Assembly: GCF_001043175.1 (NCBI RefSeq) | Contig: NZ_CP011494.1 | Span: forward strand, 744,001 to 808,000 | Reading direction: 5' to 3' | From: Marinobacter psychrophilus | Lineage (GTDB): Bacteria; Pseudomonadota; Gammaproteobacteria; Pseudomonadales; Oleiphilaceae | Length of the DNA: 64,000 nucleotides | Shown: positions 19,047 through 27,756 of the stretch, piece after piece | Layout of the letters: every line of letters starts with the position of its first letter | Numbering within the stretch: the stretch's first letter is position 1 | The notes under the pieces: generated by a model | What the model was told of the DNA's origin: nothing | Databases searched by the model: none | Seen by the model: only the letters and a program-made list of their open reading frames with translations | Position numbers and translations under genes: made by a program

Positions 19047-20417
19047 ATGCAAAGCAAAACGTCGATTGATCAGAGTGATGCCACTGTGGAGAGTGCCGAA
19101 AACCGGCACGCCTTTTTTTTCCATTATTCGGAAAATGCGTGGGATAGAGTTTTGGAGTTTTTGGCATTTATTTCGATAGGTTCCTACCTTTTTCTGTATG
19201 TTCTTATCCCGGACGCCTATGCGTTCGGTCCGATGCTATTGCTTCTTGTGGCCTTGTTTGGTTTTCGATGGAGGAAGATGCTGCACCACGTCGATGATCA
19301 AAGCCGATGGTTAATCAGCGTATTATTACTTTATTTTTTAGGTCAAACCATTCCACTGATTATCCATGGTGAAGACATTTCCGAGTTTGATCTTTCGGCT
19401 CGTTATATTGCCGCATCACTCGTTCTTTTGGTCGTTTTAAAATATACGATTAGCGCTCGCTGGTTCTTTTCTTTGGCTGCGACGGGTGCCTTGGTGGCTG
19501 GTATTTTTGCGTTCTACCAAGCCGAGTTCCTGGGAGTTTCGAGAGTGACGGCTTTTGATAATCCGATTCATTATGGAAATGGCGCGATGGCGATGGCCCT
19601 GCTTGCGATGGCGGCTATCGGTTGGGCGATGAAGCAGAATTACCGATTTTTCTGGATTGCTTTGTTATTTGGTGGGTTTGTTGGTGGAATGTATGCTTCT
19701 TTGATGTCAGCAACTCGAAGTGGTTGGGTCGCGATACCAATCATTGTGCTTACGGGATTATACGTTTACTGGCAGCCACTGCTTCGAAGAAAAGTGCTTT
19801 CATTGGTGCTTCTCATGGTTGTCGTTGTGGGGGTCGGATCTGTATCACAAGTAGACCTGGTGGAGCGAAGAGCCGCAGTCGCTATCGATGAGTTTGTTGA
19901 TTACTACGAAGAGAACCGCAACGACACCTCGGTAGGTCTGCGGCTGGACATGTGGAAAGCCGGGTGGCTGGCCTTTCAGGAGAATCTCCTAATTGGTGTT
20001 GGGCCTGCTGGCACTGATGCCGTTGTCGACAAGCTTGTATTATCGGAGGAAATACATCCTGCTGTTCAGAATTTCCGACACTTGCACAACCAATATATCG
20101 ATAACTTGGCACGATATGGTTTGATCGGACTTATTTGCTATCTTCTCCTATTGGCTGTGCCGTTCGTTCTGTTCTTGAAAAAAACCCGATCTGATGTCAC
20201 ATCCGTGCAAGCTTTAGCGCTCGGAGGTTGTTTTTTTGTCGAATTGCATGCTGTTGTGAATCTCACGCAGAGTATGCTTGAGAGGAATATCGGCGTGATG
20301 ATGTTTGCGCTCATGATTGTTTTTATCTGGGGCGCGATACGGGGTGAGGAAGTACGAACAAAAGATGAGAGCGAACAGGAAATTGCCGGCAGGAGTCATA
20401 ATGTCACTTTGGATTGA
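19047..20417 (+). CDS. O-antigen ligase family membrane protein
   Basis: A 456-residue polytopic inner-membrane protein with about ten to twelve hydrophobic segments and a long periplasmic loop at about 285-350. The loop ends in HLHNQYIDNLARYGLIGL, the usual signature of the WaaL/Wzy family. WaaL-type enzymes join a lipid-linked glycan to lipid A-core on the periplasmic side; the same fold is used by Wzy polymerases, so ligase versus polymerase is not certain. The gene looks A/T-richer than the flanking core genes. Its 3' end overlaps the start of the next gene by 17 bases. Confidence 0.82.
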   Translation: MQSKTSIDQSDATVESAENRHAFFFHYSENAWDRVLEFLAFISIGSYLFLYVLIPDAYAFGPMLLLLVALFGFRWRKMLHHVDDQSRWLISVLLLYFLGQTIPLIIHGEDISEFDLSARYIAASLVLLVVLKYTISARWFFSLAATGALVAGIFAFYQAEFLGVSRVTAFDNPIHYGNGAMAMALLAMAAIGWAMKQNYRFFWIALLFGGFVGGMYASLMSATRSGWVAIPIIVLTGLYVYWQPLLRRKVLSLVLLMVVVVGVGSVSQVDLVERRAAVAIDEFVDYYEENRNDTSVGLRLDMWKAGWLAFQENLLIGVGPAGTDAVVDKLVLSEEIHPAVQNFRHLHNQYIDNLARYGLIGLICYLLLLAVPFVLFLKKTRSDVTSVQALALGGCFFVELHAVVNLTQSMLERNIGVMMFALMIVFIWGAIRGEEVRTKDESEQEIAGRSHNVTLD

Positions 20418-21705
20418 GAATGCTCGCTATTTGCTCCGAAGAAAATCCCTGCAGAATCGAGATTATCGCCTTTCAATTCTGGCGACTGGTTTTAAACGTG
20501 CGTTCAAGAACTTTGATAAAGAGATGTCTGCCCGAGGTTGTCAGCAGATCGAACGGATTCTCGTAAGGACAGGAAATCAACGTTTGAGGTGCGTAAGTAG
20601 CCAGTGGTGGACTGCATTTTCGGATGCAGTGGCCGCAAATGACGCGGACTATGCAGATAAAGAAGCGAGGATGCTGGAGCTCTGCGCGGCGTTGCCAAGA
20701 GGAAGCTTGCACTCGGGTGATTGGCTTGAACTGTATCGCATTTGCCTGATTTCTGGTCTTTTTGTCGTTGGTATTAACCTTCGTCAGCGTGCTGAGGACC
20801 TCGCGTTGAAAGAGGCAAGTGCTGTCGGTGCTCCAAAAAGTGTGGTGCGGCGAGCACTTTCGGTGATGATCGAACGTGGCAACTTTGATGAGGCTCGACG
20901 CCTGTTGCAGGTGCTTCACGAAAAAAAAGATGCCCCAGATCTACTTGAACACGCATGCTGGCTACTGCAGTTGTTGAGTGGCGAAAAACCCTTAGCTTAC
21001 GTTCCGCCAGACCGGTCTCCGGTTGAGACCAGTACTCTGCAATCTATGCGAGGCGCCCAAATTGCATTGGTAGGGCCAGTTCCGGTTAGTTCAAAAAATG
21101 GCTCCGAGATCGATGCGTTCGATCTTGTTGCGAAGTTTAACTATCGAGGTGGGGTAGGCGGGTTGGACCCTGAGACTCAGGGGCGGCGAGTGGACATTGC
21201 CTACTACAATCTTCAGCAAGCGAAATTTATAGCTAGAAAATCAGACCCTTCCTTTTTTTCTGAAGTTTCTTTCCCCGTATTCATCAAGGATAAAGGATCT
21301 AGGCTTCTTGGTCGTTGGACTGCCAGCGGGCGAGTTCTTTTAAACCTTCAATGGCTGCTTTTTGACAGCGAGCTGAATGCCGGGCCTAATGCCATCTTTG
21401 ATTTATTACGGTTCTCGCCCTCGAGTATCAAGGTTTTCAATACTGATCTTATGCTCACAGCCGGGCGGTTTAAGGGCTACTCGCAGCCGGGCGGCGAGGA
21501 GATTAATTATTCACACTCGTTTGCCAAAACCCATGATCCGCTGATGCAGTTCCGTTGGGTGAAATTGGCGTGGTCATGCGGCCTGATAGATGGCGATGAT
21601 CGTTTCCGGGATGTGATGAAGATTGATGAGGCTGCATACATCAGACTCCTTCAGGACGGGCATGGAGCGATAGCCAGGGAAAATTTGAGGGGCTGGGCTA
21701 CGTAA
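20401..21705 (+). CDS. Putative GT29-like (sialyltransferase-like) glycosyltransferase
   Basis: A 434-residue protein with no signal peptide. The start at 20401 (MSLWIENARY) is preferred. The N-terminal 215 residues are helical and resemble no family I know. From residue 221 the sequence resembles sialylmotif L of GT29: IALVGP, then NGSEIDAFDLVAKFN (233-247) and GRRVDIAYYN (261-270). A motif S-like stretch follows at about 327-352 (NAGPNAIFDLLRFSP, then KVFNTD), then THDPLMQF around His378. It sits between a ligase and a CMP-sugar synthetase, which suggests transfer of a CMP-activated sugar acid. The family call is by eye and needs a profile search. Confidence 0.5.
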   Translation: MSLWIENARYLLRRKSLQNRDYRLSILATGFKRAFKNFDKEMSARGCQQIERILVRTGNQRLRCVSSQWWTAFSDAVAANDADYADKEARMLELCAALPRGSLHSGDWLELYRICLISGLFVVGINLRQRAEDLALKEASAVGAPKSVVRRALSVMIERGNFDEARRLLQVLHEKKDAPDLLEHACWLLQLLSGEKPLAYVPPDRSPVETSTLQSMRGAQIALVGPVPVSSKNGSEIDAFDLVAKFNYRGGVGGLDPETQGRRVDIAYYNLQQAKFIARKSDPSFFSEVSFPVFIKDKGSRLLGRWTASGRVLLNLQWLLFDSELNAGPNAIFDLLRFSPSSIKVFNTDLMLTAGRFKGYSQPGGEEINYSHSFAKTHDPLMQFRWVKLAWSCGLIDGDDRFRDVMKIDEAAYIRLLQDGHGAIARENLRGWAT

Positions 21706-21741
21706 ATTCTTTTTTACAATGAGTGGTTTAGGAGCGGCAAA

Positions 21742-22428
21742 TTGACGATTACCTGTTTTCTGCCCTGCCGGAAAGGTAGTGAGCGAGTGCCTAGAAAGAA
21801 TATTCGGCCAATTGCGAGTAAACCGTTCGGGTTGCTGGAAATAAAACTGGAACAGCTTCTTTCCACTACGATGATTGATCGGATTATTCTCTCAACTAAT
21901 GACGAGGAAATCATGGATTTTGCGGCGTCTTTGGGGAACCCCCGTCTCGACGTGAGATTGCGAGACGAGTCGCTTGCATCCAGCATTACGAGTACTGACG
22001 AGCTAATCGAGTATGTTAGTTCTCTGATAGATGACGGACACGTGATTTGGACTCATGTGACATCGCCGTTTCTTGATGCTGATGTTTATGATGAACTATT
22101 GAAAACGTATTTGCGGGAGCTTGATAACGGGTATGATTCTTTGATGACGGTTACCGAGCTTCAGGGTTTTATCTGGGATGACGCAGGACCGGTGAATTAT
22201 GACCGTGGCGTGGAAAAGTGGCCAAGAACTCAAACCTTGACTCCGCTTTACGAGGTTAACAGCGGAGCGTTTGTCGCCTCCGCGAGCGTATACAGTGAGC
22301 GTAAGGACAGGATTGGGGGTAACCCGTTCAAGTACAAGCTCGACAAAGTTCGGGGTTTCGATATCGACTGGGAAGAAGACTTCCAAATTGCGGAAGCCTT
22401 GATGTGTGCAGGTGTTTCTCGAGTTTGA
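21742..22428 (+). CDS. Acylneuraminate cytidylyltransferase family protein
   Basis: A 228-residue enzyme of the NeuA/KdsB superfamily that activates a sugar acid with CTP. The N-terminal FLPCRKGSERVPRKNIRPI is the CTP-binding signature. It also shows STNDEEIMDFA, the central WTHVTSPFLDADVYDELL and a C-terminal GFDIDWEEDFQIAEAL matching the metal-binding DxxxD region. The start is TTG at 21742 behind a good AGGAG. It is shorter than many NeuA proteins and lacks a C-terminal esterase domain. Its substrate is unknown; the neighbouring aldolase suggests a pyruvate-derived ulosonic acid. Confidence 0.8.
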   Translation: MTITCFLPCRKGSERVPRKNIRPIASKPFGLLEIKLEQLLSTTMIDRIILSTNDEEIMDFAASLGNPRLDVRLRDESLASSITSTDELIEYVSSLIDDGHVIWTHVTSPFLDADVYDELLKTYLRELDNGYDSLMTVTELQGFIWDDAGPVNYDRGVEKWPRTQTLTPLYEVNSGAFVASASVYSERKDRIGGNPFKYKLDKVRGFDIDWEEDFQIAEALMCAGVSRV

Positions 22429-22453
22429 AAACGGCTTCAGGTGTTTTATTCCT

Positions 22454-24070
22454 ATGAACGACGCAAATATCACATTTATCGACTGCACACTGCGTGACGG
22501 TGGCTATTATAATGCGTGGGACTTTGACCCAGGATTGATTGTTAGATATCTGGAAGCCATGGGAGCTTCCGGTGTTGATGTTGTCGAACTCGGTCTCAGA
22601 ACACTTCGTGCGGGAGGGTTCAAAGGCGCTTGTGCCTTCTCAACCGATCAGTTTCTCCGCAGTTTGCCAATTCCAGAAAATCTGTCGGTCGGAGTAATGA
22701 TCAATGCGACTGAGCTGCTCGACGGCCCGCCTATGGAGGAAAGCCTGAAACGAATGTTTCCGGTAAGAGCCGAGGAATCGCCGGTCGATCTCGTGAGGGT
22801 TGCGTGCCATGTTCACGAATTTTCTAAGGCTCTGGGCGCGAGCATATGGCTTCATGATATGGGTTATCGAGTTGGATTCAATCTTATGCAGGTCGCTGAT
22901 CGGCAGCAGTCAGAGGTCGAAGAGCTTGCTCACGAAGCGTCATCCTATCCAATAGATGTGCTGTATTTTGCCGACAGCATGGGGAGTTTGGGGCCGGAGC
23001 AAACACTCATAATAATACGCTGGCTTCGTAACCAATGGAGCGGCGCGCTGGGAGTTCACACTCATGACAACCTCGGGATGGCGCTGCAGAATACGTTGGC
23101 AGCGATCTCTGAAGGGGTTGTTTGGGTAGACTCCACCGTCACTGGGATGGGGCGTGGCCCTGGTAACGCCAGAACCGAAGAACTGGCCATCGAAATAGCG
23201 GCTTTACGCCACAAAAGAATTAGCCTTGTACCCCTGATGCAACTAATTCGGCAAGATTTTCGGCCCATGCAGAAGCGTTATGCGTGGGGCACCAATCCCT
23301 ATTATTACTTGGCTGGAAAATACGGAATTCATCCAACTTACATTCAGGAAATGTTGAGTGACTCCCGTTACGATGAGGAGGATATTCTGGCAGTTATCGA
23401 GCACTTGCGGGTTGAGGGCGGGAAAAAGTTCAGTGTAAATACCTTGGGTGCTGCCAGAAATTTCTACGGTAAGAACCAAGATGGCGATTGGAGTCCCACA
23501 ACGCTTCTTGCGGATCGGGAGGTGTTACTCCTCGGCACCGGGCCGGGAGTGGAGCGACACAAATGGGCGTTGGAAACGTATATCCGGGAAAAAAAGCCGG
23601 TGGTAATTGCTTTGAATACCCAAGCAGCTCTGGGTTCGAACTTAATTGATTTGCGTGTGGCTTGCCATCCTGTTCGTTTGCTGGCTGATTGCCATACCCA
23701 TACAACTCTCCCGCAGCCGCTAGTGACTCCGTGGTCGATGCTATCAGGTGATGTGAAAGAGTCTCTTGCGAATAAGAAGGTTCTCGACTTCGGCCTCGCT
23801 ATTGAGAATGGGCGTTTCGCATTTGGTCAGTTTTCGTGCACTTTGCCGACGTCCCTGGTGGTTGCTTATGCATTAGCTATAGCGGCAAGTGGCAGTGCCA
23901 GCAGAGTATTGATGGCGGGTTTCGACGGGTATCCTGCAGATGACCCGCGAAGTCGCGAAATGCAGGAACTTCTTGATCTCTATCAGAGCACTGCCGGCGC
24001 GCGACATCTTGTGTCTGTTACACCAACCCGGTATTCGATATCCAAAGAATCAATTTACGGAATGGGTTGA
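22454..24070 (+). CDS. HMGL-type aldolase fused to an unassigned C-terminal domain
   Basis: A 538-residue protein. Residues 1-300 are an HMG-CoA-lyase-like/4-hydroxy-2-oxovalerate aldolase TIM barrel: FIDCTLRDGGYY (Arg14, Asp15), metal-binding VHTHDN (His202, His204), GMGRGPGNARTEEL. A linker follows. Residues 355-538 form a second Rossmann-like domain with LLLGTGPGVERHK, PTSLVVAYALAIAASGSA and LMAGFDGYPADD, reminiscent of DUF115 or sialyltransferase-like folds. It lies between two cytidylyltransferase genes, which suggests it makes the ulosonic acid they activate. The exact substrate cannot be read. The start at 22454 has only a weak AGG upstream. Confidence 0.72.
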   Translation: MNDANITFIDCTLRDGGYYNAWDFDPGLIVRYLEAMGASGVDVVELGLRTLRAGGFKGACAFSTDQFLRSLPIPENLSVGVMINATELLDGPPMEESLKRMFPVRAEESPVDLVRVACHVHEFSKALGASIWLHDMGYRVGFNLMQVADRQQSEVEELAHEASSYPIDVLYFADSMGSLGPEQTLIIIRWLRNQWSGALGVHTHDNLGMALQNTLAAISEGVVWVDSTVTGMGRGPGNARTEELAIEIAALRHKRISLVPLMQLIRQDFRPMQKRYAWGTNPYYYLAGKYGIHPTYIQEMLSDSRYDEEDILAVIEHLRVEGGKKFSVNTLGAARNFYGKNQDGDWSPTTLLADREVLLLGTGPGVERHKWALETYIREKKPVVIALNTQAALGSNLIDLRVACHPVRLLADCHTHTTLPQPLVTPWSMLSGDVKESLANKKVLDFGLAIENGRFAFGQFSCTLPTSLVVAYALAIAASGSASRVLMAGFDGYPADDPRSREMQELLDLYQSTAGARHLVSVTPTRYSISKESIYGMG

Positions 24071-24076
24071 AACTCA

Positions 24077-24820
24077 ATGAAAACGGTTGCTCTGATTCCC
24101 GCGCGGTATCAATCTTCACGCTTCCCCGGCAAACCGCTTGTTAAGCTGTTGGGTAAACCCATGATTCTGTGGGTGACTGACATTGCAGCTAAAGCGTTGG
24201 GCGCTGAAAATGTCTACGTAGTGACCGATGACGAAAGAATTGCATCAGTCGTCAGGGAAGCGGGCTATCAGACGATAAAATCCAGCTTTAATGCACTGAC
24301 TGGCACAGATCGCTTGGCTGAGGCGAGTGAGCATATCGCTGCGGATGTCTATATCAATATCCAGGGTGATGAACCGCTGGTAAATCCAGATGACATACTG
24401 AAGATTCGCGATGTTAAATTGGCGAATCCCGATAAGGTGATCAATGGTTTTTGCTGGCTATCCTCTGCTGAAGATCCGGCAAGTGTCAATATACCTAAAG
24501 TGATCACCAACGAGCGAAATGAGCTTGTCTATATGTCCCGCAACCCTCTGCCGGGGCATAAGGAGTCGGATCGAGCTCCCCAAAGGTATAAGAAACAGGT
24601 GTGTATCTATGCGTTCAGCCGGGCTGAACTGGCGGCATTCCGGGATTTTGGACGCAAGAGTGAATTGGAGTGGAGCGAGGATATAGAAATTCTTCGCTTT
24701 CTTGAGCTGAGTCGGCGTGTGCTGATGGTTGAAACCTCCCCAGGTAGTCTGGCGGTGGATGTGCGTGAGGATGTTGCACCAGTAGAAAAAGCGCTTGAGG
24801 AGGTTCACCGCAAGTGTTGA
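24077..24820 (+). CDS. kdsB: 3-deoxy-manno-octulosonate cytidylyltransferase (KdsB-like, divergent)
   Basis: A 247-residue enzyme, close in length to E. coli KdsB. The N-terminus IPARYQSSRFPGKPL is the KdsB signature, followed by TGTDRLAEAS and NIQGDEPLVNP. The C-terminal half diverges: the usual GTGVDTPEDL-type motif is GSLAVDVREDV here, and the KDO-binding HIGIYGYR region reads QVCIYAFSRAEL. It could activate Kdo, 8-amino-Kdo or another ulosonic acid. It begins 7 bases after the aldolase and overlaps the HAD gene, so it belongs to the same transcript. Confidence 0.82.
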   Translation: MKTVALIPARYQSSRFPGKPLVKLLGKPMILWVTDIAAKALGAENVYVVTDDERIASVVREAGYQTIKSSFNALTGTDRLAEASEHIAADVYINIQGDEPLVNPDDILKIRDVKLANPDKVINGFCWLSSAEDPASVNIPKVITNERNELVYMSRNPLPGHKESDRAPQRYKKQVCIYAFSRAELAAFRDFGRKSELEWSEDIEILRFLELSRRVLMVETSPGSLAVDVREDVAPVEKALEEVHRKC

Positions 24821-25470
24821 TGAAAAACTACCGAACCTGGGTTTTCGATTGTGACGGTGTCATCCTGGACTCCAACAAGGTAAAAACGGATGCCTTCTAC
24901 GATGCAGCAAAAACCTATGGGGAGGAAGCCGCAGCGGCACTGATTGAGTATCATGTCCAGCATGGCGGGATATCACGCTATACAAAATTTGAACATTTTC
25001 TGCGTCATATTATAGGTCGTTCGGAAATCCTCTCTAGTGAACTCGACAGCTTGTTGGAGGCCTACGCACAAGGAGTCGGCCAAGGATTGATGAACTGTAG
25101 AATTGCGAGTGAGCTTTCTGAGCTCAAGAAACAGACTGGCAATAGTCGATGGCTGATTGTGTCTGGGGGCGATCAGGCTGAGTTGAGGAGTGTTTTCGAT
25201 TCCAGGGGCTTATCGTCGCTGTTTGAGGGCGGGATTTTTGGTAGCCCGGACGACAAGGATTGCATCCTGAAGAGAGAGTTACAGAGCGGATGTATAGAGC
25301 TGCCAGCGGTATTTGTAGGGGATAGTCAATATGACTATGAAGCGGCTTTCAGGGCTGGGTTGGATTTTATTTATCTATCGGACTGGAGCGAATCCAGTTT
25401 TAGTTTTGAGAGTGCGACAATACGAACTGGGTCCGTAAGGTCGCTAGTCGGTATTGGCATCGATTTTTAG
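24814..25470 (+). CDS. HAD-superfamily phosphatase
   Basis: A 218-residue HAD hydrolase of the phosphoglycolate-phosphatase type. Motif I is FDCDGVILDSN (nucleophile Asp and general acid Asp), a helical cap follows, motif II is VSGGDQ, and motif III/IV is PDDKDC then FVGDSQYDYEAAF. The GTG at 24814 overlaps kdsB by 7 bases and has GGAGG ten bases upstream; TTG 24817 or ATG 24820 are alternatives. A dephosphorylation step would fit a ulosonic acid 8- or 9-phosphate intermediate, but that is inferred from context. Its 3' end overlaps the convergent GT4 gene by 27 bases. Confidence 0.8.
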   Translation: MLMKNYRTWVFDCDGVILDSNKVKTDAFYDAAKTYGEEAAAALIEYHVQHGGISRYTKFEHFLRHIIGRSEILSSELDSLLEAYAQGVGQGLMNCRIASELSELKKQTGNSRWLIVSGGDQAELRSVFDSRGLSSLFEGGIFGSPDDKDCILKRELQSGCIELPAVFVGDSQYDYEAAFRAGLDFIYLSDWSESSFSFESATIRTGSVRSLVGIGIDF

Positions 25471-26553
25471 TACATCGTAATACGCCAACAATGTATTGTG
25501 TACAAATACCTCCGGAGAGAACTCTTCGATCAGACGGGCTTTGGCGCTGGAGCCCAGTTGCTGGCGCAATTCAGGGTCAGCCGCCATACGATCCCAAGCT
25601 TCGGCGAGCTTGGCTGCATTACCTGCTTCGACGACCAGACCAGATTTCTCGTGCTCAATAAGCTCTGTTGGACCCGGAATATCAGTGATGACAATGGGCA
25701 ATGCCAGTGCCATGGCTTCTTTTACTGACCGGGGTAATCCCTCTTTCAGAAGAGAGGGTTGTATATAGAGGTTCGCATAGCAAAGCCATTCGGCTGCTTT
25801 GGCAACTTCACCCATCAAGAATATTCGTGCTTGGGCTGGTCCTTTTGCGGCTAGCTGTTCTGATTCCTGACTGAAGCTGCCAAGTACAATCAGTACGCTC
25901 TTCGGGTCGTTCACACGATGAAAGGCCTCAATCAGAACTTCCAGTCCCTTATGCGGACGGCCTTTGCTATTGCCCAGGAACATACCGATAAAACGATCTT
26001 CCGGAAGCACCGGAAAGGTTGACGGTTCTGGGTTTTCAACTTTAATCCACGCAGGGTCGAACCCCTTGTAGTTCAGTCGTAATTTATGTTCAGGCAGCAG
26101 CGTTGCCATATATCGATAAACCGAATTGCTGACACAGAATGTAAGAGAGACCTTGGGGTTTAGTGTGCCTAACCAGTAGGTCGGGTCTGTCTTGCGAATG
26201 CGGGCGCTGGTGCCTCTGTAGGCGATCACTTTGGCTTTTGTGAAATACGTTGCCCAAATTGCATTGGCGAGCGACGCAGAGTCTGTTGCATGTACCAAGC
26301 TGATATCGAATTGCTTCACAATGGAACGGATCTGGCGGATAAATGGAATATCAACCTTCCCTCTCTTCCGAACCGAGGCAATGAAAATGTTCTCTTTTTC
26401 CAGAAACTCCAGAGTAGAGCTGCTTGCCCAGCACAACACCTTTATGTACACACCCCGCTTGTGTAACTGCTGGATCAGGTCCAGCTCTGCGGCATCCGGA
26501 CCTGTTTTTATAAATAAAACACGGATGGCATTGTTGGTGTGATCTGCGTTCAT
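25444..26553 (-). CDS. Glycosyltransferase family 4
   Basis: A 369-residue GT-B glycosyltransferase. The C-terminal domain has FLGNSKGRPHKGLEVLIEAF and the E-x7-E motif EGLPRSVKEAM that holds the nucleotide sugar. ATG 26553 (MNADHT) is preferred to a TTG six bases upstream. It is the last gene of a minus-strand run that begins with manC. Its start follows the previous stop by 2 bases. The donor and acceptor sugars are unknown; mannose from the manC product is possible. Confidence 0.82.
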   Translation of the reverse strand: MNADHTNNAIRVLFIKTGPDAAELDLIQQLHKRGVYIKVLCWASSSTLEFLEKENIFIASVRKRGKVDIPFIRQIRSIVKQFDISLVHATDSASLANAIWATYFTKAKVIAYRGTSARIRKTDPTYWLGTLNPKVSLTFCVSNSVYRYMATLLPEHKLRLNYKGFDPAWIKVENPEPSTFPVLPEDRFIGMFLGNSKGRPHKGLEVLIEAFHRVNDPKSVLIVLGSFSQESEQLAAKGPAQARIFLMGEVAKAAEWLCYANLYIQPSLLKEGLPRSVKEAMALALPIVITDIPGPTELIEHEKSGLVVEAGNAAKLAEAWDRMAADPELRQQLGSSAKARLIEEFSPEVFVHNTLLAYYDVLKIDANTD

Positions 26554-26555
26554 TC

Positions 26556-27713
26556 TCAAACTCTTATAAGGGGTGGAGTGGAAAGAAACAATTCAACAAT
26601 GCGTTTTTGGTCAAAATCTTCAAGCCACGTCGGCTTAATTGTAACAGGCAGCTCCGCCAGTGCTTTGTTTATCAATTCTGCCAAGCTTTCGGGGTTGGTA
26701 TTAGATAAATACTGTTCCAAATCCCCCTTGAACACGTCGCGGATACCTCCGGAGCAATCCACTGACACAATGAGTGTCCCGCATGCGAGCGCCTCTGTTA
26801 GCACTATACCCAGCCCCTCGAATTCAGACGACAAAACAAACAGGTCTGCCTGCCTCATCCAGTTGTAGGGATTGCGACGTTTTCCTGCAAAGAACACTCG
26901 ATCAGCGATGCCCAATTCGTGTGTTGTCTGTTCCAGAGTCTCACGAAGAGAGCCCTCCCCAACGATGACCAGTTTGTGCCGTGGCTTAGCAAGAGCATAA
27001 GCGTGTAACAACAGATCGTGTCCTTTTTGAGGTACAAGGCGCCCGACGTTCACAATATAGGGTTCGTCAGGAATGTCCGGATCAACCTGCTCGGCCAGAG
27101 CCCGGATTTCTTTTATGGGGCAGGGATTTGTTATCACTCTGAGGCTACGAGGAGCAATGTTGCCTTGCTCGAAAGCGGCTACCGCGGATGCGTTCACTCC
27201 GGATGATACGCAGGCCAGATGGCGGTTATTGAAAACCAGTTGCCACTCCAGTTTTTTTTGCCACAGAGGACGATCATAATGAATCACGTTTTCTAAAACA
27301 TAGATATTACGGTCATCTCGGAACGACCAGAAATATTTAAACGTTCCAAGCCCTCGGAAAATGACTCGATCGAACCGGCCGTATTGTTTTTCAAGGGTGC
27401 GAACTTTACGTTTCAAAATCCAGCCGTTCAGCCAGCCAACCCAAATAAAGTGAGATTTTGGCAATACCACACCCAGAAATAGCCTTGATAATAAAAATAC
27501 TGGGATGCCGATAATAGATTTTAGTAAAGACTTGAGTTGATCATGGTGATGAAGGTAAACGTCAGGATGGTTTGGTTTTAAGTCATTTGGGCGGCTTCTG
27601 CATGACAAAACATGGCTTTCGTGACCCTCTTCAGCGAATGCATCGGCGAGGTTGACGGCAACGCGCTCCATGCCACCCAATTTAAGGCTGTGAATAATAA
27701 TAAGGGTTCTCAT
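26556..27713 (-). CDS. Glycosyltransferase family 4
   Basis: A 385-residue GT4 enzyme. The N-terminal MRTLIIIHSLKLGGMERVAVNLADAF is a classic GT4 start with the glycine-rich loop. The C-terminal half has NVGRLVPQKGHDLLLHAYA, then FEGLGIVLTEALACGTLIVSVDCSG with E-x7-E. It probably adds a sugar to the lipopolysaccharide core at the inner membrane. It is followed directly by a second GT4 gene, with 2 bases between this stop and the next ATG. The donor sugar cannot be read. Confidence 0.85.
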   Translation of the reverse strand: MRTLIIIHSLKLGGMERVAVNLADAFAEEGHESHVLSCRSRPNDLKPNHPDVYLHHHDQLKSLLKSIIGIPVFLLSRLFLGVVLPKSHFIWVGWLNGWILKRKVRTLEKQYGRFDRVIFRGLGTFKYFWSFRDDRNIYVLENVIHYDRPLWQKKLEWQLVFNNRHLACVSSGVNASAVAAFEQGNIAPRSLRVITNPCPIKEIRALAEQVDPDIPDEPYIVNVGRLVPQKGHDLLLHAYALAKPRHKLVIVGEGSLRETLEQTTHELGIADRVFFAGKRRNPYNWMRQADLFVLSSEFEGLGIVLTEALACGTLIVSVDCSGGIRDVFKGDLEQYLSNTNPESLAELINKALAELPVTIKPTWLEDFDQKRIVELFLSTPPLIRV

Positions 27714-27756
27714 CTAAAGCGACCTGATCAATGTTGTTTAAAATTTAAAAAAAGCC

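Noticed and set aside
24077..25470. 8-amino-Kdo pathway of the Shewanella type
   Set aside because: The dehydrogenase and aminotransferase genes (kdnA, kdnB) that define it are not present near the KdsB-like gene.
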